From assembly GCF_004005485.1 (NCBI RefSeq), contig NZ_RZUL01000012.1, positions 1 to 45,144 of the forward strand: a stretch of 45,144 nucleotides of DNA. Reading direction: 5' to 3'. The DNA comes from Sphingobium algorifonticola (GTDB taxonomy: Bacteria; Pseudomonadota; Alphaproteobacteria; Sphingomonadales; Sphingomonadaceae). Below, piece by piece: positions 13,671 through 22,350 of the stretch. The notes beneath the pieces are model-generated. The model did no database searches and had not been told where the DNA came from. It was given only the letters and a program-made list of their open reading frames with translations. Both the position numbers and the translations under genes were made by a program. The first letter of the stretch is position 1. Every line of letters begins with the position of its first letter.

Positions 13671-15275
13671 ATGAACGACAAAGGGACCAAGGCGGCATTG
13701 CTCGCTCACGCGAGAGCTGCGGCGCGTTCACTCGCCAATCGCGTGACCAACGCGCAATCGCGTGCTGGCGTCTGCCTCGATCTACTGTCCGACATTGGAA
13801 CCGACCCAAGTCTGGAAGCATTCCGTGAGGTCTTGCGCACCCTCCCCGCCGACGAACGACACTACTGGATCGGTACGCTCTACACATTGCTCCTCCCAAC
13901 GAAGGTCCGCCGCCGACAGGCAACATACTTTACCCCTCCGACGGTCGCCGACGCAGTAATTGACCTAGCGATCGACGCGGGCTTCGATCTCGGGACGGAC
14001 ACGGTTCTCGACCCGGCGGCGGGCGGCGCTGCCTTCCTCTCGACGCTCGCAGGCCGGATGGCGATCGTTGGATTGAAGGCGGAAGAAGTTGCCTATCGTC
14101 TGAACGGGATCGAGATCGATTCGGGCCTCGCCACACTATCGAGCCGCCTCATCGCGGAACGGCTTGGATCGCCGTTGCCTCGCGACGTGATCCTCTCCGG
14201 CGACGCGCTGCGCGTCACGATTCCTGCATCCTATGGCCTTGTCATCGCCAACCCACCCTATGGTCGGATGGCAATTGACGAGGTAAGCGGCAAGGCTTGG
14301 CGGAAGGTTGCGCACAGCGGGCACATCAATAAATATGCGCTGTTCACCGAGTTGTGTCTGCGACACGCGCGGCCCGGAGGCATCGTTGCTCTGGTGATCC
14401 CCTCCAGCTTCAGGGCAGGGCCGCTATACGATCGGATGCGAAGGTTCATCCGCGCCCAGGCGGAAGTGCTCGCCGTCGGCTCGATTGCTGGTCGGGATGG
14501 AGTGTTCATAGATGTCGCTCAGGACATCAGTGTGCTCATAGTGCGGAAGGGCAAGACGCACGATCCAGTCGCCCCTGTCCGCTTTCCCATTGTCGGCCTC
14601 ATGCCCTCGATCGCCCCCGTGGTCGAACAAATCCTACCCGTCGAGCCCGGCGACGCGTGGCCGTTGCCTGCCATAGATCCGAATCTTGTCGGGGGGGCAA
14701 CGCTTGCCGACTACGGCGTGACGATACGTGCGGGATATTTCGTGTGGAACCGCGAGACGGGACGCCTCGTCCCCAAGCTCGGTCGCAAGCAGCGCGGATA
14801 TCCATTGGTTTGGGCGAAGAACGTCCGGCCTGGGGAACTCTGCAAGCCCGCTGGCAAGAAGGGTGCCGGCATCGACTTCGTCACCTTCTCCGACGAGAGC
14901 ACGGCGATCATTACCGGCGCGGCGGCGGTCATGCAGCGTACAACGAACGACAAGCAGCCGCGGCGACTGGTCGCTGCTATGGTGGATCCCGCTGTCTCAT
15001 CCAGATGGGGTGGGTTTGTCAGCGAGAACCACACTATCGTTCTCACAGGGGACGATCCCGAACGGTTGGAACTAGCAGTCAAGCTGCTCAACACCGCTGC
15101 TGTCGACAACCGATATCGTCGCGTCTCAGGGACCGCCGCAGTCTCCGTCACGCTTCTGAGAAAACTCGACCTTCCGGCACCGGCCGTATTCTCGGCCGAG
15201 CTCGGAAAGAGCGGAGATGCTGAGGCAGCAGCGGCAATCGCCTATGGGCTCGTCCAGGAAGCGGTAAGCGCCTGA
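13671..15275 (+). CDS. N6-adenine DNA methyltransferase of DISARM-like operon
   Basis: A 534-residue methylase. YFTPPTVAD (86-94) is the SAM-proximal motif X, DPAAGGAAF (114-122) is motif I, and NPPY (194-197) is motif IV of N6-adenine enzymes. The C-terminal third (from about 345) has the Eco57I/TaqI-type target-recognition look, with DYGVTIRAGYFVWNRETG and the conserved MQRTTNDKQPRRLVAA. In DISARM the methylase marks host DNA so that the other components spare it. It is about half the length of the DUF1156-type adenine methylase of class 1 and is not the cytosine-5 enzyme of class 2. AGCGGGGGGGA precedes the ATG. Its stop overlaps the next start (TGATG). Confidence 0.88.
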   Translation: MNDKGTKAALLAHARAAARSLANRVTNAQSRAGVCLDLLSDIGTDPSLEAFREVLRTLPADERHYWIGTLYTLLLPTKVRRRQATYFTPPTVADAVIDLAIDAGFDLGTDTVLDPAAGGAAFLSTLAGRMAIVGLKAEEVAYRLNGIEIDSGLATLSSRLIAERLGSPLPRDVILSGDALRVTIPASYGLVIANPPYGRMAIDEVSGKAWRKVAHSGHINKYALFTELCLRHARPGGIVALVIPSSFRAGPLYDRMRRFIRAQAEVLAVGSIAGRDGVFIDVAQDISVLIVRKGKTHDPVAPVRFPIVGLMPSIAPVVEQILPVEPGDAWPLPAIDPNLVGGATLADYGVTIRAGYFVWNRETGRLVPKLGRKQRGYPLVWAKNVRPGELCKPAGKKGAGIDFVTFSDESTAIITGAAAVMQRTTNDKQPRRLVAAMVDPAVSSRWGGFVSENHTIVLTGDDPERLELAVKLLNTAAVDNRYRRVSGTAAVSVTLLRKLDLPAPAVFSAELGKSGDAEAAAAIAYGLVQEAVSA

Positions 15276-18019
15276 TGGCCCGGTTTCGCCCTCACCAAAA
15301 GCCGCCTGGCAACGAACTGCAAGATCGCGCCGATCAGCGACAGGCAGCCATGGACAAACGCCAAGAATTGCTGTCGAGAATGGCTCAATCCAAAGCGGCC
15401 CGACAGGCAGCACCGGCGCCACCGAAAGAGATCGTGCACGAGCGCGCCACTCGCGACATCGGCCGCTACATGGAAGCCCTAGCAGGACAGCCATTCCATC
15501 AGCTTGGTCAACTGGACACCGCAGAAGTCACTCCAGCCTACGCCCAACTGGTCCGCTCTGCGGCGCAGGTAGCTTCAGATGGATCCACACAGGTCGTGAT
15601 GCCGTGGCCGCCGGTCCGCGTATCGTCCTCCGCAATAGCGGGCCTTCTGACGATTGCTGCAATTGGGAGCGCTGACGCCGAACAGGTCGAGGTTCAAGGC
15701 TCGTGGGAGGCTGGCCGGCACCGCTCCGACCGCGTCCGAGCGGCCGTGTTCCCCTATGCGAGAAGTACCCATGCGCAGGCAAGGCAGGTCCAGGTGGACC
15801 GCCATGCATTTGGCGCGGTCAACTTCGACCATCTGAAACGGTATCTCCACGGCAGCGAAGACGCCGCAAAGGACTTTCATCAGGTGATGGCGCGGATCCG
15901 CAAGCTTACTGGGCGTGCATCGGACGGCAGAGACTACACTGAATTTGAACATCCGATTCTTGACGAGATCGTTCCTCACGCGCCGCCGAGGGGTGACAGG
16001 TCATCGAACAGCACGCTTCTCTGGAGGACGCGGTCGAAGACGGACATCGCGACACAGCGACGCTCCGGCGATGCGGACGATCCAGCCAAAGCGGATTTCT
16101 TCCTCTACACAATTCGTGGGGATAGCCGCATCGATGCCGACCTCCGGGCGATAAAGGACAGTCCGGATATCCTCATCCTCGATCTCACGCGCACTGCGCG
16201 AATCCGTTTGGGCTGGGACTGGATGGGCAAGGCGGCGGAGATGGTCACCTGCCTCCGGCAAATTCACCCCACCACCGGTATTCTGGCGATCGCTGACGAC
16301 CCGTGGACCTATCGGACCGCTCGTTTCGACATCCTAGGCACCAAGCGCCCCGGTCGCAGCGGGAAGGTGATCCCTGCACCCGGACACGTCACTTACTCAG
16401 AAACCGCCGAGATCGTCAGGCCCACAGCCGCTGGCGCATCCGTCTTTGAAGGTGGAGTCAGCATTGACGTCGACGGCTTTTTCGGGGACGCCGGACACGG
16501 CATCGAGGCGATCAGGCGTCTGGCCAACAGCTTGGCCGACAGAGGTGACCCCAACGGAGCGACGACCGCGCGAAATCTCATCGCGACAGTGCGTCGAACA
16601 GCCTCTCTTCCAGGATCACTGGCAGAACTGTGCCGGTTCCTCGAGAGCGAGACCTCGACTGCGGCTGCGGACGATCTCCTGGCGGTCTACCGAGTGAATG
16701 CAGATATAGCTGACCTCGGGGACCCGAGGAGCCTGGCCAGCCAGGTCGATGCGCTAGATGGGGCGCTCGACACCGCGCGTAATCTCATGCGTAGCTTCGA
16801 CGGTGCAACGCCGATGACCACTCTCTTAGAGAGCGTGATACCTTCTGCGCTCAGGTCCAGTTCGAAGTCCGTGTTCGTGTTCAGATCCGACCTGGTTGCC
16901 GAGTTCGCGGCTAACCGCCTCGACCTCGCCCATCCAAAGTTGGGTCAAAGGATCGAATCCGAATTCGTACGCTTCGGCGGTGAACGGGTGCTCAGTGCGG
17001 TCTCTGAACTTCCACCCGCAGCCCGGAACCAGTTCAAGCGTGTCGTGATCGTCGCTCCGACGCGCAATGCGATCCTGACGACGCTGAGCCAGCCATGGCT
17101 TCCCGAGCATGTGACGGTACTGGCCGACGCAGATACGCTGGCCTTCGCTGCGCGAGATGCAGAACGTCTCGCCGAAGAAATCGACGTGGCCTCGCTCGGG
17201 GCCCGGCTACGGAACTTTGCAGCTAAGGCGAGCAAGAGAGTGGAGGAGATCGGCCGTCACGTCGTGCGTTTCGAAATACCGACCGACGACGTCGACTTCC
17301 CCAATGCTTCAGTCATCGACCTGAGTGGCGGTCGGGGGGAGCGCAGCCTTTTAGCGATCGACCTGAAGAACGGGCAGCGCATCATAGCCCGCCGCAACAC
17401 CGAGATCGTCTTGCGGGACGATGGCGCCGCGACGACATCCTTCGTCGAACGGGCTGCCTCGCTGGTGAAGGAAGGCGACGAGGTGTGTGTCATCGGCCAC
17501 GGCTTCATCGAACGGGCGAGAGCGTTGGTGAATATCCAGCGGACGGCCGCGCAGGAGATCCGCGACTATCACGAACTGGTCGCAGAACGCTTCGCTGCCA
17601 TTCCGGAGCCGAGCACCGCAGCGAAGCTCAGATCACTCGTAAGCACAATGGGGGATTCTACCGTGACGCCCGAGAGGGCGAGATACTGGATCGACCTCGG
17701 TGACGAAATCGAGAAGCCGTTGCATGATGTCGTTCCGCACGCTCCCCAAGACGAAGCCACCTTCATGCGTTTCACTGGAGCCCTCAACATCGGTGAGCGG
17801 ATGGCTGGTAACTTCTGGAGATGGGCCGTAGTGGCGCAACGATCCCACCGCGTTCGCTTCGGCAACGTCTTCCACGACGCGTTCAGAGGCATACTCACCG
17901 ATCCCCATGCCGCAATCGCGAGCAACCGCGACCACACAGACCAGATCAGAATCCTACGGTCTATGGCGGAGGAGTACGTCGCAATCGTCGACAAAGTTCG
18001 GAGTTACAGGGAGTCATGA
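15275..18019 (+). CDS. 914-residue DISARM-operon protein, possibly DrmE-like
   Basis: I cannot assign this protein firmly. It is coupled to the methylase before it (TGATG) and the helicase after it (ATGA). It has no signal peptide, membrane helix, Walker A or DEAD box. Strand-loop segments such as DILILDLTRTARIR (about 300-313), GILAIADDP (about 335-343) and KRVVIVAPTRNAILTTL (about 588-604) recall a degenerate superfamily 2 helicase core that has lost ATP binding. The C-terminal 250 residues (GDEVCVIGHGFIERAR, then STVTPERARYWID) look like a separate domain. In class 2 DISARM the DrmE protein has similar length and a helicase-like core without motifs, so DrmE-like is my first guess. An unrelated, new component is the alternative. 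Confidence 0.6.
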   Translation: MARFRPHQKPPGNELQDRADQRQAAMDKRQELLSRMAQSKAARQAAPAPPKEIVHERATRDIGRYMEALAGQPFHQLGQLDTAEVTPAYAQLVRSAAQVASDGSTQVVMPWPPVRVSSSAIAGLLTIAAIGSADAEQVEVQGSWEAGRHRSDRVRAAVFPYARSTHAQARQVQVDRHAFGAVNFDHLKRYLHGSEDAAKDFHQVMARIRKLTGRASDGRDYTEFEHPILDEIVPHAPPRGDRSSNSTLLWRTRSKTDIATQRRSGDADDPAKADFFLYTIRGDSRIDADLRAIKDSPDILILDLTRTARIRLGWDWMGKAAEMVTCLRQIHPTTGILAIADDPWTYRTARFDILGTKRPGRSGKVIPAPGHVTYSETAEIVRPTAAGASVFEGGVSIDVDGFFGDAGHGIEAIRRLANSLADRGDPNGATTARNLIATVRRTASLPGSLAELCRFLESETSTAAADDLLAVYRVNADIADLGDPRSLASQVDALDGALDTARNLMRSFDGATPMTTLLESVIPSALRSSSKSVFVFRSDLVAEFAANRLDLAHPKLGQRIESEFVRFGGERVLSAVSELPPAARNQFKRVVIVAPTRNAILTTLSQPWLPEHVTVLADADTLAFAARDAERLAEEIDVASLGARLRNFAAKASKRVEEIGRHVVRFEIPTDDVDFPNASVIDLSGGRGERSLLAIDLKNGQRIIARRNTEIVLRDDGAATTSFVERAASLVKEGDEVCVIGHGFIERARALVNIQRTAAQEIRDYHELVAERFAAIPEPSTAAKLRSLVSTMGDSTVTPERARYWIDLGDEIEKPLHDVVPHAPQDEATFMRFTGALNIGERMAGNFWRWAVVAQRSHRVRFGNVFHDAFRGILTDPHAAIASNRDHTDQIRILRSMAEEYVAIVDKVRSYRES

Positions 18020-21000
18020 AGGGAAAGACGAGCAAGGAACTGGGCGCCATCGACGTTGAACTGAAGGAGGCGTTGTGCGACGGCCTTGTCAACGCGATTG
18101 TCGCCAGGGTGACCGGGGCGGACGAGCGGGGACGCAACCTGCTAGGAGGGTCGCCTCGCCGCGGTATCTTTGCGGGGCAGCTGCTGCCACGCTTCGATGT
18201 CACAGGCCAGGATGACGAGACCACCGACATCCGCGTCGCGGCCGTCGGAGTCGATCTGATGGTGGTGGCCGATGTGACGGCGCCGATCCGCGTCGCACCC
18301 CGGTTCTCCGTCTATCTGCGCGTCATACCAAGCTGGACGGATCTGGCGGCGGGGGGCGGCGAGCTCGACTTCGACTTCAAACTGCGGGCGAACACACAGC
18401 AACAGATCGACGACGCCATCCGCACGGAGCGCGCGCCCGCGTTTCAGGCGGCCGGCGTCGACCGGCCCGACTGGAAGGGCATGGACGAGACGAAGCGCGC
18501 GAAGGTCCGAGCGACAAGGGCGCAGATTCTCGCCGAGGTTCGCAGGAAAGCCTACGCCGCACATGGGATCAAGTTGCTGAGCGGCGACGCAGAACTGGAC
18601 CCAGACGCCAGGGACGACGGCGACCAGGCCGATACCAACCCGAACACGCCGGACAATATCAAGTCTCCCGTTCCACCGATCGCGAGATTGGTGCGCGAAG
18701 GCCGCGAACTTCCGCTGAACCTCGTCGATCCTGCCCCGATTCCGGGGAAGTGGACTAGGCTCGACCTCGACCTTCCGGTGCTTGAATTCGCGCTGGACGC
18801 CGCCGACGACGTGCTGGCATCAACTATCGATGCTTACAATCGCTCACTGGGCGACGCCATCGGTGCTCAGCTGGAAGCATGGGTCGTTGGCTCTGGCGCG
18901 AGCACCGCATGGCGCGATGTAACTGTCCAGCCCGGAGACACACTGACGGAGGAAAAGTGGAAATTGGCGATGGCTGGTCTTGCAACACGACCCGTCGATC
19001 GCAATCGCGTTCTCCCTGATCTGTCGCGCGTGATCGTCAAGGTCGAAAGGCAAGCAGACTTCCTGGATTCGAGCGCCCTCTCGATGCGAGTAATGCTCGA
19101 CAACCAATCGGCTGAACTCACTCCTCCGGACTCCCGCGGCCGATGCAACACCGTATTTGACGCGGGTCTCATCATTGAGCTTCCCAACGATGCACATCGC
19201 CCGCTTCGGCTGGACCGGGTTGAACCGTCCTATCGGTTCCGCGAGCATCTCCACTATCCGGCGATCGGGCTGAACTGCGGCGTCGAGACGACCAATGGTG
19301 GTTCGATACTCACCCTCCGCACGACTTGCGCCCCTCGCTTCGCGCAGCCTCGCATCATCGCGCGCAAAATCGACCTTCCCTATCAGTTCGCAGTCCTGAA
19401 GGACCCTGATTTCGATGCGGCGCGCCTCCTGGCGTTGCCCAGCGCCTACGTGAAGTGGATCGACGAACAGGAAATCAGGCTGAAAGACACGGTCACGGCC
19501 GACCTTGACCCAGCCGACGCGGCGATCGAGGTCGCCCGCCTTCGCAAGGACATCGCATCGCAACGGGCTGAAGCACGATACATCGAACGCGGTGTCGAAC
19601 TACTCATTGCTTCGAAGAAGGCTGCGGACGTGCTGGCCGCTGGCGACGGGGACCGTCGCTCACTCGAACTCAAGGCTGCGCCCTGGCGCGCATGGACGAT
19701 GACCAACGAGGCGTTCGCGCTCCGCGACGCATTCGACGATAAACGCGGTTGGCGCCTGTTTCAGATGGCCTTCGTCCTCGCTCATGTCCCGGTCTTCGCC
19801 TCGCGCATGGACGAATGGCGCGAAGCACATGACTCCCTTCTCGATGAAGACGGGGTGAGTTTACTCTACTTCCCGACGGGTGGTGGGAAATCCGAAGCCT
19901 TCTACGGAACCTTGCTGTTTGCGATGTTCCTCGACCGTCTCCGCGGCAAGGATCGTGGTATCACGGCAATGATCCGCTACCCACTGCGTCTCCTCACGCT
20001 CCAGCAGGCTCAACGCCTGCTGAAGCTGGTTGTTCGGGCCGAGATGGTCCGCAAGAAGCACGCGGTTGGCTCCTGGCCGTTCGAGATGGGCTTTTGGGTC
20101 GGAAGCCAGAACACGCCGAACCACTACAACGCCTTCAAGGCGGAAATCCCACTCTCGACGGACAACGATTATCCGGACGACCGCGATCTTAATGGCGAAA
20201 CCGGCGACGACGAGCAGCGCGACCGCGCTCGCCGGTACGTCGATGCCCGCGAGGCATACGACAAGATCCCCGAATGTCCGGTCTGCGGCAAATCGACCGG
20301 ACTTAGACGCGACGAAACCGATGGTCATTACGGTCGACGGGCCGTGATCCTTTGCTTCAACGACGCATGCGATTGGAACCGAGCCCATGGTCGACGCCAC
20401 CCCCTGCCGTTCCTCTTGACCGACGACGCCGTCTACGCCCGTGCCCCGTCCATCGTCCTCGGCACGGTCGACAAGCTGGCAATGCTCGGTCAAAACACCA
20501 GCACGATCAGCAAGGTGCTGGGCATGTTCGGTCTGGCGCGACGTATCGATGCGCACGGCAACCTCGACAACCCGCGCAGCGAGGCGGATCTCAAGCGTGA
20601 TCCAGCTACTGAGCGCTGCTCGAACGTGTTTCCCGCTTATGCCAACGGCCAGAGGATTTTCCACGACCCTTTCCCCTCGCTCATCATCCAAGACGAGGCG
20701 CACCTTCTTGAGGAAAGTCTCGGTACCTTCAGCGGGCTGTTCGACACTCTGCTTGACACGACGCTCGAGGATATCGCCGACATGGCCGGTGACAATTTGG
20801 CCGTCGCGCGGCGCTGGACCGGCGATGGATGGGGTGCGCCGCGCATGCCTAAGATCATCGCTGCGACGGCGACGATTTCGGCACCGGAACGGCAGCTGGA
20901 AACGCTATACCAGCGTATTCCGCTCCGCTTCCCCTATCCCGGACCCGATCTATACCATTCTTTCTTCGCCGAGCCCGCCGAGGCGCCTGAGGAAAACGCA

Positions 21001-22350
21001 GACCGAGTCAGCTTGGCGAAGACTCTTCCGTTCGCACAGGCGCCCGAGGCCACCGCCCCGTGGATGCGACTTTATATCTCGCTGATGACGAACGACGCGA
21101 CCCATACGGTAACAACGGTGGGTGTGCTCGCTGCCTTCCACAGCATCATCACCACGCTATGGGACGGCATGCTGGACGACACGATGCGGACTGAGACGAT
21201 AGCGTATGTCCGCGCAGCGATATCCCCCGGCCGCGAGGGTGATTGGCACCGTGCGGCGCTCGATCGCGCGGTCAAGCAGGGACGCGTGGCGGACATTCTC
21301 GCACTGATCGACCTGCATCGTATCGCCCTGGCCTACGTCACCAACAAAAAAGGAGGAGACCAAGTCATCGACGCCCTCAGCGCGGCAGTGGACAAGGAGC
21401 ACCGACGTATCGGTCGCGCGCATGCCGCGTTCGACAGCCGCCTCATCTCCGGTGGAATTGACATGAAGGAGATCCAGGGCGTCATGGAGGCCGCGGACAG
21501 ATCGTTCGCTGGCACCGAATATCCCGATATCACCGAGACCGTCCGCAACATCGTGGCCACGTCGGCGATCAGTCACGGCGTTGACGTCGATCGGTTCAAT
21601 AGCATGTTCTTCGCCGGCCTTCCGTCTGATATCGCGGAATACATCCAGGCCTCAAGCCGCGTCGGGCGCACCCATGTCGGCTTCGTCATGCTGTTGCCCA
21701 CGCCGCAGAACCGGCGTGACCGATATGTGGTGGAGACGCACGACATCTTTCACAGGTTTCTGGAGCGCATGATTGCCCCACCTGCGGTGGAGCGCTGGGC
21801 CGAGAACGCGATTAGGCGCACGATGGCTTCCTACGTCCAAGCTTGGGCGATGCTAAGAGAGGCACGCGATTTCTTCGCCATGGACGACGCTCGCAAGTTC
21901 GAGGTGGCGCACATGGACCAGGTTAGCCGTCTGTCCGCGATGGAGCAACGCGACCATTTAGGCTTCAACAAGCAACTTGTCGCTTTCATGCTACGCGCGA
22001 GCGGATTCGCCGGCAAGGGCGCAACCCATCTGGGCTCGCCACACTACGAAGAGTTCTATCGCGGGCTCGTCGACAAGCAGGTCGAGAATTTCGCCCGCGA
22101 CATATCTGCCCGCAATACGATTTCTAGCTTGCGTGACTATTGGACCGACATTCCGGTCTTCAAACCTCCCATGACCTCGCTTCGCGACGTCGACGAGGCA
22201 GGCTACATCGTTGCGGCCATGCGCGATCCGCTCGCCAAGGGGCGTACGGCAGACGTCGATAGGCGGGATCTCGCGAAGGTGATGAAGGCGATCAGGACGC
22301 AGCGCGGGACCGCATCCGAGTTGGACGCGGACGGGGGCAGCAATGGCTGA
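18016..22350 (+). CDS. drmA: DrmA-like DISARM helicase
   Basis: A 1444-residue superfamily 2 helicase. Walker A is FPTGGGKSEA (near 618-627), motif II DEAH is near 892-895, motif III reads AATATIS and motif VI reads QASSRVGRT (1211-1219). A zinc-finger-like insert, CPVCGK (C754, C757) with C780 and C785, lies between motifs I and II. In DISARM, DrmA with DrmB forms the core that recognises and blocks foreign DNA. The first 580 residues are the family's long N-terminal region. ATG 18016 overlaps the upstream stop by four bases; the frame opens earlier, at 17821, but those 65 residues are arginine-rich, lie inside the preceding gene and have no ribosome site. Its end overlaps drmB by eight bases. 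Confidence 0.88.
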   Translation: MKGKTSKELGAIDVELKEALCDGLVNAIVARVTGADERGRNLLGGSPRRGIFAGQLLPRFDVTGQDDETTDIRVAAVGVDLMVVADVTAPIRVAPRFSVYLRVIPSWTDLAAGGGELDFDFKLRANTQQQIDDAIRTERAPAFQAAGVDRPDWKGMDETKRAKVRATRAQILAEVRRKAYAAHGIKLLSGDAELDPDARDDGDQADTNPNTPDNIKSPVPPIARLVREGRELPLNLVDPAPIPGKWTRLDLDLPVLEFALDAADDVLASTIDAYNRSLGDAIGAQLEAWVVGSGASTAWRDVTVQPGDTLTEEKWKLAMAGLATRPVDRNRVLPDLSRVIVKVERQADFLDSSALSMRVMLDNQSAELTPPDSRGRCNTVFDAGLIIELPNDAHRPLRLDRVEPSYRFREHLHYPAIGLNCGVETTNGGSILTLRTTCAPRFAQPRIIARKIDLPYQFAVLKDPDFDAARLLALPSAYVKWIDEQEIRLKDTVTADLDPADAAIEVARLRKDIASQRAEARYIERGVELLIASKKAADVLAAGDGDRRSLELKAAPWRAWTMTNEAFALRDAFDDKRGWRLFQMAFVLAHVPVFASRMDEWREAHDSLLDEDGVSLLYFPTGGGKSEAFYGTLLFAMFLDRLRGKDRGITAMIRYPLRLLTLQQAQRLLKLVVRAEMVRKKHAVGSWPFEMGFWVGSQNTPNHYNAFKAEIPLSTDNDYPDDRDLNGETGDDEQRDRARRYVDAREAYDKIPECPVCGKSTGLRRDETDGHYGRRAVILCFNDACDWNRAHGRRHPLPFLLTDDAVYARAPSIVLGTVDKLAMLGQNTSTISKVLGMFGLARRIDAHGNLDNPRSEADLKRDPATERCSNVFPAYANGQRIFHDPFPSLIIQDEAHLLEESLGTFSGLFDTLLDTTLEDIADMAGDNLAVARRWTGDGWGAPRMPKIIAATATISAPERQLETLYQRIPLRFPYPGPDLYHSFFAEPAEAPEENADRVSLAKTLPFAQAPEATAPWMRLYISLMTNDATHTVTTVGVLAAFHSIITTLWDGMLDDTMRTETIAYVRAAISPGREGDWHRAALDRAVKQGRVADILALIDLHRIALAYVTNKKGGDQVIDALSAAVDKEHRRIGRAHAAFDSRLISGGIDMKEIQGVMEAADRSFAGTEYPDITETVRNIVATSAISHGVDVDRFNSMFFAGLPSDIAEYIQASSRVGRTHVGFVMLLPTPQNRRDRYVVETHDIFHRFLERMIAPPAVERWAENAIRRTMASYVQAWAMLREARDFFAMDDARKFEVAHMDQVSRLSAMEQRDHLGFNKQLVAFMLRASGFAGKGATHLGSPHYEEFYRGLVDKQVENFARDISARNTISSLRDYWTDIPVFKPPMTSLRDVDEAGYIVAAMRDPLAKGRTADVDRRDLAKVMKAIRTQRGTASELDADGGSNG

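Noticed and set aside
17821..18015. Earlier start for the drmA frame
   Set aside because: The added 65 residues are arginine/proline-rich, overlap the preceding gene and have no ribosome site, whereas ATG 18016 gives the four-base overlap seen throughout the operon.
15275..18019. drmD (SNF2-type helicase) for the 914-residue protein
   Set aside because: No Walker A, DEAH/DExx or arginine-finger motif is visible, so a SNF2 helicase is not supported.
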